Positions 1 to 6,992 of a DNA stretch of 13,518 bases are shown piece after piece (position 1 is the stretch's first letter; the number at the start of each line of letters is the position of its first letter). Below the pieces are notes generated by a model that saw only the letters and a list, made by a program, of their open reading frames with translations, searched no databases and was not told the DNA's origin. The DNA comes from Planctomycetota bacterium (GTDB lineage: Bacteria; Planctomycetota; Phycisphaerae; UBA1845; PWPN01). Where the stretch lies: contig JACQVT010000420.1 of NCBI GenBank assembly GCA_016209665.1, positions 1 to 13,518 on the forward strand, read 5' to 3'. Both the position numbers and the translations under genes were made by a program.

Positions 1-2726
1 ACCGGCCTCGGCATTGACGGGGAAGCGAATCTCCAGCGGCAGGCGGAACTCCTGGCCGGGCTGCAAGGCGAAGGTGGCCCGCGACGGGCGGATGTCCCAG
101 TTCTCCGGCCCGACGATCCGCAGGGTGCCGCTGATCGGCTCGCGGTAGGTGTTGGTGAAGACCTGGTCGCGCGTATCCGTCGAGAAGCTGGCCTCCACGA
201 GCGAGGGGGACAAGCGGAACCGCCGGCGAAACTCCATCAGCCAGGTCGGCGTGTTCACGACGAACGACGGCGTGGGGCCGACGCGCAGCACCTGCCGATC
301 GCCCACGGTCTCGATGCGCGTGCGGCGGCCCCAGACGTCCACCTGCTCGGCGTCCTCGCCGAGGTAGAGAACATGGTCGCGGCCTTCGGGCGGGGCGTAG
401 TCGTCCCAGACGAACAGGACGGCCTCGCCGTTGCGGTCGAACACCAGGCACTCGGCCTGCCCGTCGATGTTGGTGCGCGAGACGGGCACGGTGTTGCCCA
501 GCAGGTCGGCCACGGTCCGCAGGATGAGGTACTCCTCGCGGGGGTTGACCTGGGTGGTCGCCAAGTCGGCCTGCACGTCCCACGGAGCGGCCACGAAGAC
601 CGCGCCGGGATTGAGGAAGTAGGTGCCCGCCAGTCGGCGGGCGTAGTCGGCCAGGCGCACCGGGCGCGGGTAGTCGGCCTCGCCGAGCGAATCCAGCGTG
701 ATCCAGGTACGACTAGAAACGGGAAACTCGAAACTAGAAACTAGAGGCCGTCTCCTGTTTCCTGTCTCCTGCCCCGGGCCCCGGGCCTTGTTGTCCATCA
801 GCGGGCCCACGTGCCGGGGGATCTCGTCCGCGGTGACCGAGGCCGGAACGCGGACCGACCGGTAGTCTCCGAAGGCCTCGGTCGCGGGCGGATAGAGCGT
901 GGAGGTGGGGGCGGCCAGCATCGGCTCGCTCATCAGCGGCGCCATCTCGTGCCGGAGCGTGGCGAGCAGGCGGGGCAGCCGGTGGTCGAGATAGATCGAG
1001 TCGTCGCCGTCGGCCCCCACCTGCCAGACGTGGATCAGTCCGGTGTAGCGCGACCACGTGCCGGCGATCAGCGGCTTCCAGGCCAGCGGCGACTCGCTGA
1101 GCAGGTCGATCATCGAACGCATCGAGCCCCGGGCCTCGGGACCCGGCAATCGGGATCCGGGAATCGGCAATCGGGAATCGGCAATCGGGAATCGACCGCC
1201 GATCGCCGATTCCCGATTCCCGATTCCCGAACCGCGTTCTTGGAGCTTGCCGACGGGGTCGCCGCCGGATTCGACGATCGCCTGAAGGTAGCCGTCGACC
1301 GCCTGGGTCACCTCGAAGGTCTCGCCGGTGATCGCCCGTTGTGCGTACCAGACGGGGAGCTTGACCAGTTCGGGCCGCACGCGGCCCAGCAGCGCGCGTT
1401 GGCCGGGCAGGGCGGCGGGAGCGATGTCGTCGAGCACGACGCCGAAGCCGCGTCCCGCCGACTGCGGCGGCGAGAAGGCCTCCGGCACTCGGGCAAACCG
1501 CAGCGTTCGCCAGACCAGCGGCACGTCCTGCGTGCTCGCCTCGAGCCGCACGTCGTACAGGCCCACCGGCAGGCCGTCGATGACGGCCGGCTCGGGCCCC
1601 GATGCGCCGGTGAGGATGGGCACCCCCCGCTCGTCGCTGAACGCGCCATCGGCGGATCGCACGGTGAGCTTGGCCGACAGGTTCAGCCCGTCCGGGTCGG
1701 TAATCTCGGGGTACAGAACAACCGGCTCGTTCTCGCCGAAGACATTGCCCGGACTCGCGGATTTCAGGGCGATCCGGGGCAGCCGATAGACGGTGATGTC
1801 GTCGAACCAGGCGGTGGCCCGGACGTCTTCGCGCTGGATGCTGTGCGGCGTCGGCGGGCGATGGTCCCACACCCGCTGCTGGGTAAGCCAGACTGCCAGG
1901 CCCATGTAGCGGGCGTCGGGCACGTCGCCCAGCATTCCGATCTGGATCGGCCGCCAGGCCGTTGCGGGCTCGTCCCCCGCCAGGGTGGTCGGGGCGGCCG
2001 TGCTGCGCCCAAGGGCTACGCCGTGGCGAGTCGAATCGCCCATGCCGCCGACCCTTGACGCGCCGGCGATGCGAAGCGTCGGGCCTTCGGCCCCCGAGCG
2101 CAGCTCGCCCGGTGTGTCAAGGGCGACCAGCTCGCTGGTCCGTTCGGTGCCGGCCAGACGGTTCCCGTTGCGGTCGAGGAAGAACACCGTGAGGTAGGCC
2201 CGGGCTCCGCTCAGGTGGGCCGTCTTCACCCAGGCCACGACGAGATAGTCGCTGTTCGGCCGAACGGCGATGTCGTTGCCCTCGTATTGGTAGGCCAGCG
2301 ATCCGCCGTCCAGGTCGAGGCGGAAACTCGGCGCGGAGGCGTGACCCACCTGCGGATCGAATCGCCCTTCCGGTAGGCCGGGAAGCCCTCGGCCCGCAGC
2401 GGCCGCCAGTTCGTGGGCACCGTGCCCACGTTGTTGAGCGGGCGTTCGTTGAAGTCGAAGTGCTTGATGATCCGCCGGCCCGAGATGGGCTCGCGAACAT
2501 CCAGCTTCGCCTCGCTCTCGCCAGGGCGCAGCCCTTGGGCGAAGCCTGGCGGCCGTGACAAGTCCGCGGGCTGCGATGACTGGCCCGGCAGATTCAGCGC
2601 CGGCAGCAGCGCCAGGGCCAACGCCGAGCAGACAATCCTGCCCCATGCCGGTGTCGTGACCGCTCCCTTACGGTCGCGGCTCGTGCATCGCCAACGGTCG
2701 CGGGGCGTCCGTCGCATACTGGGCAT
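1..2726 (-). CDS. Secreted multidomain protein, carbohydrate-binding and hydrolase-like, C-terminus off the left edge, one frameshift
   Basis: I joined two reading frames by eye. The first runs from the ATG at 2726 down to about 2365; the second continues without a stop from about 2364 to position 1, about 909 codons in all. The start is supported by GGGAGAAGG just upstream on the minus strand. A hydrophobic stretch at residues 31-46 looks like a signal peptide after an unusually long basic leader. Residues about 85-320 form a beta-sandwich-like, CBM-type region ending in WFDDITVYRLPRI. The middle, about 320-830, resembles a glycoside-hydrolase barrel plus sandwich (for example VLFVWDDYAPPEG), but I cannot assign a family or catalytic residues. 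The last visible part, with ISGTLRIVGPENWDI, resembles a NEW3-type sandwich. At least five repeat elements lie inside the frame, most of them adding residues without stops. A single missing base near 2363 breaks the gene: either a real pseudogene or a sequence error. Function unknown; probably an exported carbohydrate-active protein. Confidence 0.7.
713..778. repeat. Heptad-phased repeat inside the secreted protein gene
   Basis: On the plus strand the sequence is made of seven-base units: CTAGAAA, CGGGAAA, CTCGAAA, CTAGAAA, CTAGAGG (713-747), then after CCG, TCTCCTG, TTTCCTG, TCTCCTG and CCCCGGG (751-778). The second half read in reverse (CAGGAGA, CAGGAAA) resembles the first half, so the element is an imperfect inverted repeat. 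The host reading frame passes through it without a stop, adding about 22 low-complexity residues between ...MDNKAR and RTWITLD. Confidence 0.7.
1145..1228. repeat. 84-bp heptad-phased hairpin element inside the secreted protein gene
   Basis: Twelve consecutive seven-base units make this element. Seven are variants of GGGAATC/GGCAATC (1145-1193), one is a spacer GACCGCC (1194-1200), then GATCGCC and three GATTCCC (1201-1228). The GATTCCC arm is the reverse complement of GGGAATC, so about 28 bases can pair on each side of a short loop. The length is exactly 84 bp, or 28 codons, and the host frame on the minus strand stays open across it. Confidence 0.85.
2006..2030 (+). repeat. 25-bp dispersed repeat, copy 2 (plus orientation)
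   Basis: The sequence CGCCCAAGGGCT-R-CGCC-S-TGGCGAG matches the reverse complement of 2517-2541 at 23 of 25 positions. It lies immediately next to the cloverleaf-like element at 2047-2128 and is read within the same host gene, in the antisense direction relative to copy 1. Confidence 0.6.
2047..2128. mobile_element. Cloverleaf-forming palindromic element, inserted in frame (MITE/REP-like)
   Basis: Outer arms 2052-2066 and 2109-2123 pair over 15 bp with two G-T wobbles; they begin CCCTTGAC and end GTCAAGGG. Between them are three small hairpins, each with a three-base loop: 2067-2081 (loop GAA), 2082-2092 (loop TTC) and 2095-2107 (loop GCA). Together they draw a four-way junction. A near-perfect 7-bp direct repeat (GCCGACC at 2047-2053, GGCGACC at 2122-2128) flanks the element, and its period of 75 bp equals 25 codons, so the host frame is kept. 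The arms resemble those of the element at 8757-8829. Confidence 0.75.
2356..2370 (-). other. Frameshift point in the left-edge secreted protein gene
   Basis: On the minus strand, coding sense changes frame here. Upstream the protein reads ...AEGFPAYRKG. Downstream the sensible frame is RFDPQVGHASAPSFRLDLDG, which needs one extra base (AAG GGG CGA TTC instead of AAG GGC GAT TC). The site is a short C run on the plus strand (2365-2367), so a one-base undercall is plausible. Downstream, 788 codons remain open in the new frame with sensible protein composition, which argues for a recent change or a sequencing error rather than an old pseudogene. Confidence 0.75.
2517..2541 (-). repeat. 25-bp dispersed repeat, copy 1 (minus orientation)
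   Basis: On the minus strand this reads CGCCCAAGGGCTGCGCCCTGGCGAG in pieces CGCCCAAGGGCT and CGCCCTGGCGAG. It matches 2006-2030 at 23 of 25 positions in opposite orientation. It lies in a local inverted repeat, CGCCAGG (2519-2525) with CCTGGCG (2545-2551). In the host protein it encodes the segment PPGFAQGLRPGESEAK between the signal peptide and the first folded domain. Confidence 0.6.
2655..2703. repeat. Palindrome and 10-bp direct repeat in the leader of the secreted protein
   Basis: CGTGACCG (2655-2662) pairs with CGGTCGCG (2671-2678) over 8 bp with one wobble, loop CTCCCTTA. ACGGTCGCGG occurs at 2670-2679 and again at 2694-2703. In the host protein this gives a basic stretch (RDRWRCTSRDRKG) ahead of the hydrophobic signal core, which explains the unusually long leader. 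I recall closely similar GACCGTAAGGGAGCGGTC palindromes from planctomycete genomes, but cannot verify that here. Confidence 0.5.
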
Positions 2727-2761
2727 ACCTTCTCCCGGCCAAGACGACGCTTGGTTGCTAA

Positions 2762-2775
2762 CCCGCTGTGGCGGG
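2762..2775. repeat. Small inverted repeat in the divergent intergenic region
   Basis: CCCGC and GCGGG (2762-2766 and 2771-2775) flank TGTG. The site lies about 35 bp upstream of the minus-strand start at 2726 and well upstream of nadB. It may be a repeat remnant or part of a control region; nothing in the sequence decides between these. Confidence 0.35.
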
Positions 2776-2886
2776 CACTTAAGCCTATGGGTTTATCGGT
2801 TGTCCGGCGGGAGCCCATCAGTCCGACGAGTCGCCTGTTGGGGGGCATGACTTGGACCTCTTCTCGAGCCGGCGTCAATCGAAGAA

Positions 2887-2906
2887 GGCGGGCAGGGATG
2901 TCCGCC
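2887..2906. repeat. 8-bp palindrome GGCGGGCA...TGTCCGCC upstream of nadB
   Basis: GGCGGGCA (2887-2894) pairs with TGTCCGCC (2899-2906) with one wobble, loop GGGA. It lies about 50 bp before the chosen nadB start. It overlaps an alternative in-frame ATG at 2898, which makes that ATG a less likely start. Confidence 0.45.
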
Positions 2907-2954
2907 CCCCAAGAGTTGAACCCACAGGGCGGCGGACCTACCATATCCGTCGTT

Positions 2955-4592
2955 ATGTCCGAGCTTTACGACACGAGACGGTACCTGACGCGGTTCCACG
3001 TCCAGCGGCTGCCCAGCCTGTTTACGGACTTTCTGGTCATCGGCAGCGGGGTGGCCGGCCTGCGAGCGGCGATCGAGGCCGCCCGGCACGGCTCGACGCT
3101 GCTGGTCACCAAGAGCCGCATCGACGACTCCAACACCGCCTGGGCGCAGGGGGGCATCGCGGCGGTCATGTCGCCGACCGACAACGTGGAGGCCCATATC
3201 GAGGACACGCTGCGGGTTGGCTGCGGCCTGTGCGAGCGGCCCGCGGTCGAGCGGCTGATCCGCGAGGGTCCGGGTCGTGTCCGTGAACTGATGGAGTGGG
3301 GGGCCATCTTCGACAAGCGCAAGCAGGAGCTGCTGCTGGGGCTGGAGGGGGGCCATTCCGCCCCGCGCATCGTTCATGCCCAGGGCGACGCCACCGGCCG
3401 CGAGGTCTCGGATACGCTGGTCCGCGTTGCCCGCGGCACGGACCAGCTTCGGGTGTTCGAGGAGTGTTTCGTCATCGACCTGATTGTCGTGGACGGACGG
3501 TGCCGCGGGGCGACCACCTACCATCGGCACTTCGGCCACCAGATTTTCTGGGCCAAGCAGACGATACTGGCCACCGGCGGCTGCGGGCAGATCTACCGCG
3601 AGACGACCAACCCCGAGGTGGCCACGGGCGACGGCCACGCGCTCGCCTTCCGGGCCGGGCTGGCGCTTCGGGACATGGAGATGGTGCAGTTTCACCCGAC
3701 GACGCTGTACGTCGCAGGAGCGACGCGGGCCCTCATCAGCGAGGCGGTCCGCGGCGAGGGGGCTCATCTCGTCGATCGGCACGGCGAGCGGTTCATGCCT
3801 CGTTACCATCCCGACGCCGAGTTGGCCCCCCGCGACGTGGTCAGCCGGGCCATCCTGGCCGAGATGGCCAAGCAGGACGCCACCTGCATGTACCTGTCGG
3901 TGGCGCACCTGAACATCGACAAGTTCCGCAAGCGGTTCCCGTCGATCAGCCGGCTCTGCGAGCAGTTCGACATCGACCTGTCGCGGGAGGCCATCCCGGT
4001 GCGGCCCGCCGCCCACTACATGGTCGGCGGCGTCAAGGTCGATTCGGAGGCCCGCACGGGCATGCCCGGGTTGTTCGCGTGCGGGGAGGCGGCGAGCAGC
4101 GGCGTGCACGGGGCCAACCGGCTGGCGAGCAACTCGCTGCTGGAGGGGCTGGTGTTCGGCGCCGTCGCCGGCCGCAACGCCGCCGAAGCAGCCAGCGGCG
4201 AGCCCGGTCCGATGCAGGCCGTCCATGTGGTCAGCGACATCGAGCCGTCGGTCCGCACGACGCTCGATTTGCCCGACATCCGCAACTCGCTCCGCAGCGT
4301 CATGTGGCGCAACGTCGGCATCGAGCGGCACGGTCCGCACCTCGGCGAGACCGTCGAGATCGTCGGCTTCTGGGGCCGGTTCGTGATGGACAAACTGTTC
4401 GACGACCCGGCCGGCTGGGAGACGCAGAATCTGCTGAGCGTGGCCCGTCTGATCGCCATCGCCGCCCGCGAGCGCAAGGAATCCCGCGGCGTGCACGCAC
4501 GTTCGGATTTCCCGAACACCGACCCCGGCCTCGATGGCCGCCACCTGGTGCTTCAGTGCGTCGACGGCAAACTCGACATTCGGCTGGAGTAG
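2955..4592 (+). CDS. nadB: L-aspartate oxidase
   Basis: A 545-residue flavoprotein that oxidises L-aspartate to iminoaspartate, the first step of de novo NAD synthesis in the cytoplasm, feeding quinolinate synthase (NadA). Visible signatures: the FAD-binding GSGVAG at residues 30-35, HAQGDATGREV, MEMVQFHPTTLY, the RGEGAHLVDRHGERF segment followed by LAPRDVVSRAI, and AAHYMVGGVKVD followed by GLFACGEAASSGVHGANRLASNS. A typical C-terminal helical domain follows. The length is normal for the family. I chose the ATG at 2955 because MSELYDTRRYL with the downstream RLPSLFTDFLVIG is where the homologous region starts. The frame is open further upstream (TTG 2751, ATG 2898), but that extension is repeat-like and basic. 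No strong ribosome binding site is seen. nadA and nadC are not in the window. Confidence 0.95.
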   Translation: MSELYDTRRYLTRFHVQRLPSLFTDFLVIGSGVAGLRAAIEAARHGSTLLVTKSRIDDSNTAWAQGGIAAVMSPTDNVEAHIEDTLRVGCGLCERPAVERLIREGPGRVRELMEWGAIFDKRKQELLLGLEGGHSAPRIVHAQGDATGREVSDTLVRVARGTDQLRVFEECFVIDLIVVDGRCRGATTYHRHFGHQIFWAKQTILATGGCGQIYRETTNPEVATGDGHALAFRAGLALRDMEMVQFHPTTLYVAGATRALISEAVRGEGAHLVDRHGERFMPRYHPDAELAPRDVVSRAILAEMAKQDATCMYLSVAHLNIDKFRKRFPSISRLCEQFDIDLSREAIPVRPAAHYMVGGVKVDSEARTGMPGLFACGEAASSGVHGANRLASNSLLEGLVFGAVAGRNAAEAASGEPGPMQAVHVVSDIEPSVRTTLDLPDIRNSLRSVMWRNVGIERHGPHLGETVEIVGFWGRFVMDKLFDDPAGWETQNLLSVARLIAIAARERKESRGVHARSDFPNTDPGLDGRHLVLQCVDGKLDIRLE

Positions 4593-4654
4593 GCGGCACG
4601 AGCCCCCCGTGGCTACATCCCCGTTTTCGTGGCGATGCCTGCTGGCAGCCGTCT

Positions 4655-4742
4655 GAGAAAGTGCAAAAGTGAGAGGGTGAGAACGAACGACGGGTCAGGT
4701 TTCGCCGTTCTCACTTTGCCACTTTCACACTTTTCTCACTTC
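4655..4742. repeat. Octad-phased inverted repeat between nadB and the DUF2961 gene
   Basis: The left arm consists of eight-base units GAGAAAGT, GCAAAAGT, GAGAGGGT and GAGAACGA (4655-4686). The right arm consists of CTCACTTT, GCCACTTT, CACACTTT (4710-4733) and CTCACTTC (4735-4742). GTGAGAACG (4677-4685) pairs perfectly with CGTTCTCAC (4706-4714) around a 20-base loop, and pairing continues imperfectly outward. It could also end nadB transcription, but there is no terminal T run. The rest of the gap from 4593 to 4886 shows nothing else clear. Confidence 0.75.
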
Positions 4743-4886
4743 CAGGGCGTGCGGACTGCGCCCCGATTGGGTGGACGAACCCACCCCTCGTGGCCGCGCT
4801 CGGGCCGGCCTTGCCAATTCCGGCGGGACGTGGACAATACGGGCCGGATCTGACATTCCTGACCCCCCTGAAGAAGGAGCCTGACC

Positions 4887-6977
4887 ATGAGGCGACGCGC
4901 AACAGCCATCGGAACCGCTGTCATAATGGTGCCGGGGACGATCCTCGGCCTGATCGCGCTGGCCGCGGGAGGCTGCGGCGGCGAGGCCGGGCCTGGCCGC
5001 AGCGAGGGGCCTTCGCTGTTCGGGCCGCTGGCCGCCAAGCCCGCCGACGCGACGATCACGCTGGATACGCTGCTGGACGAGCTGGTTGACCTGCGGCGGC
5101 TGACCAAGCTGCCGCAGCCCGCCTATACCACCAAGCAGTTCTCGAGCTACGATCGCAAGTCCAAGTCGCCGAGCGAGGAGTGGTTCGCCAACGGCGACGC
5201 CAACCAGTACCTGCGGGAGGAGCAGAACGACGGCCGGCGGGAATGGGTGATGGCCGACGTGGACGGTCCCGGGGCGATCGTCCGGATCTGGTCGGCGAAC
5301 CCCAAGGGCAACATCCGCATCTATCTTGACGGCAACCCCGCGCCGGCGATCGAGGCTCCGATGGGGGGCCTGCTCGGCGGGACGGTCGAGGGCTTCCCCA
5401 AGCCCCTGGCCGGCGAGCGTTCGCGGGGATGGAACCTCTATTTCCCGATCCCCTACGCCAAGCACTGCAAGGTCACGAGCGACGAGAGGGGCTTTTACTA
5501 CCACGTGAATTACCGCACGTATGCGGCGGGCACGAAGGTGACCACGTTCACGATGGCCGACGCACTTCGGCTGCGACAGAAGGTGTTCACCATGGCGTCG
5601 AAGCTGCTGGCCCCGCGTGAGGACGTACCGCCCCCGGCCGACCGCGTGCGCAAGCCGTTCAGCGCGATGCTGACCCCGGACAAGGAAGAGACCATCTACG
5701 AGGCGAGCGGCGCCAAAGCCATCTGCGGGTTCCTGACGCACATCACGGCCGAGGACATCGAGGCCGCCGCCCGCGGTGTCGTGTTGTACATGACGTTCGA
5801 CGGCGAGAAGACGGTCGAGTGCCCGATCGGCGACTTCTACGGGACGGCGCCGGGGCTGACGCCGTACGCCTCGCTGCCGCTGGGCATCAGCGAGGGCGAT
5901 CCGCCCGACCTGTGGTGCCACTGGTGGATGCCGTTCGCGAAGAGCGCCGTCATCCGGGTGCGGAACCTGAGCGACCAGGACGTGCAGCTCAGCGGGGGCG
6001 TATCGACGGTGCCCTACAACTGGGACGATCGCAGCCTGCACTTCCATGCCGGGTGGCGTCAGGAGAAGCAGGTGCCCACGCGGCCGTTCACCGACTGGGC
6101 CCACCTGGAATGCAGCGGCCGGGGCCGGTTCGTCGGCGGGGCCCTGCACATCCAGAACCCCGTCCGCGGCTGGTGGGGCGAGGGCGACGAGAAGATCTAC
6201 GTCGACGGCGAGACGTTCCCCAGCCACTTCGGCACGGGCACCGAGGACTACTACGGGTACGCCTGGTGCTGCCCCGAGCGGTTCGTGCACGCCTACCACA
6301 GCCAGCCGCGGTGCGACGGGCCGAACAACTACGGCAACACCTCGGTGAACCGGCTGCACATCATCGACGACATTCCGTTCACGACGCAGTTCAAGTTCGA
6401 CATCGAGAACTGGCACTCGAACGACCGCAGCTACACGAACCGGGCGGCGGTGAACTACTGGTACGCGCGGCCGGGCGGCAAGGACTTTTTCCAGCCGATC
6501 ACCGAGGCCCACGTCAAGCTCGAGGTCATCCCGGCGATCAAGGTGTTCAAGGCCGCAGGTGCCCAGGAAGGCGAGCGGCTGAAGGTGCTGAACAAGACCG
6601 CCGGCCGCACGGAACGGCAGGAGATGACGGGGTTCGACGGGCAATGGAGCGACGGCCGTCATTTGTGGTGGATCGAAGCCAAGCCCGACGACAAGCTCAC
6701 GCTGGGTTTCGACGGCGGGACGGGCGGCAAGAAGAACGTGGTCGTCGCCCTGACCAAGGCCCCGGATTACGGGATCGTGCAGTTGTACATCAACGATCAG
6801 AAGGTCGGCGAGCCGGTGGACCTGTACGCTGGGGGCGTGACGCCGACGGGGCCGATCGACCTCGGTGAGGTCGAGCTGACCCAGGGCGAGAACAAGCTGA
6901 CCGCCGAGATCGTCGGCGCGAACGATGCTGCGGCCAAGGCTTACATGTTTGGTCTGGATTACATCCTGCTGAAGTGA
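4887..6977 (+). CDS. DUF2961 / glycoside hydrolase family 172 protein, exported
   Basis: A 696-residue exported protein. The N-terminus is basic, then hydrophobic, ending in LAAGGC (Cys30), a loose lipobox, so it may be a lipoprotein. The DUF2961 core spans roughly residues 75-500. It includes ADVDGPGAIVRIWSANPKG and the family hallmark GTGTEDYYGYAW at 449-460, which carries a conserved acidic pair, followed by AYHSQPRCDGPNN. DUF2961 is CAZy GH172, whose characterised members cleave or rearrange fructofuranosyl or arabinofuranosyl linkages; the substrate here cannot be read from sequence. The C-terminal 130 or so residues look like an added beta-sandwich ending FGLDYILLK. AAGGAG at 4874-4879 lies 7 bases before the ATG. 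The next gene starts 15 bp downstream, so the two are probably co-transcribed. Confidence 0.85.
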   Translation: MRRRATAIGTAVIMVPGTILGLIALAAGGCGGEAGPGRSEGPSLFGPLAAKPADATITLDTLLDELVDLRRLTKLPQPAYTTKQFSSYDRKSKSPSEEWFANGDANQYLREEQNDGRREWVMADVDGPGAIVRIWSANPKGNIRIYLDGNPAPAIEAPMGGLLGGTVEGFPKPLAGERSRGWNLYFPIPYAKHCKVTSDERGFYYHVNYRTYAAGTKVTTFTMADALRLRQKVFTMASKLLAPREDVPPPADRVRKPFSAMLTPDKEETIYEASGAKAICGFLTHITAEDIEAAARGVVLYMTFDGEKTVECPIGDFYGTAPGLTPYASLPLGISEGDPPDLWCHWWMPFAKSAVIRVRNLSDQDVQLSGGVSTVPYNWDDRSLHFHAGWRQEKQVPTRPFTDWAHLECSGRGRFVGGALHIQNPVRGWWGEGDEKIYVDGETFPSHFGTGTEDYYGYAWCCPERFVHAYHSQPRCDGPNNYGNTSVNRLHIIDDIPFTTQFKFDIENWHSNDRSYTNRAAVNYWYARPGGKDFFQPITEAHVKLEVIPAIKVFKAAGAQEGERLKVLNKTAGRTERQEMTGFDGQWSDGRHLWWIEAKPDDKLTLGFDGGTGGKKNVVVALTKAPDYGIVQLYINDQKVGEPVDLYAGGVTPTGPIDLGEVELTQGENKLTAEIVGANDAAAKAYMFGLDYILLK

Positions 6978-6992
6978 CTCCAAGGTGATGTC

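Noticed and set aside
1145..1228. CRISPR array
   Set aside because: The units are seven bases with no spacers and no cas genes nearby; it is a short tandem, inverted repeat.
811..2058. Long plus-strand frame and a minus-strand frame (734-1870) in the left part
   Set aside because: Both are out of phase with the coherent secreted protein. They are Arg/Gly/Ala-rich and run through the repeats without any domain pattern.
2047..2128. tRNA or tRNA-like gene, because the sequence folds as a cloverleaf
   Set aside because: The inner loops have only three bases, there is no anticodon loop, T-loop motif or CCA end, and the flanking direct repeat and coding context point to an insertion element.
2751..2954. 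Longer N-terminus for NadB from TTG 2751 or ATG 2898
   Set aside because: The extra residues are basic and repeat-derived with no family similarity; the ATG at 2955 places the FAD-binding motif at residue 30, as is usual for NadB.
2793..4544. A 583-codon minus-strand open frame opposite nadB
   Set aside because: Antisense shadow of nadB; the composition is typical of reverse-frame translation and no motif is present.
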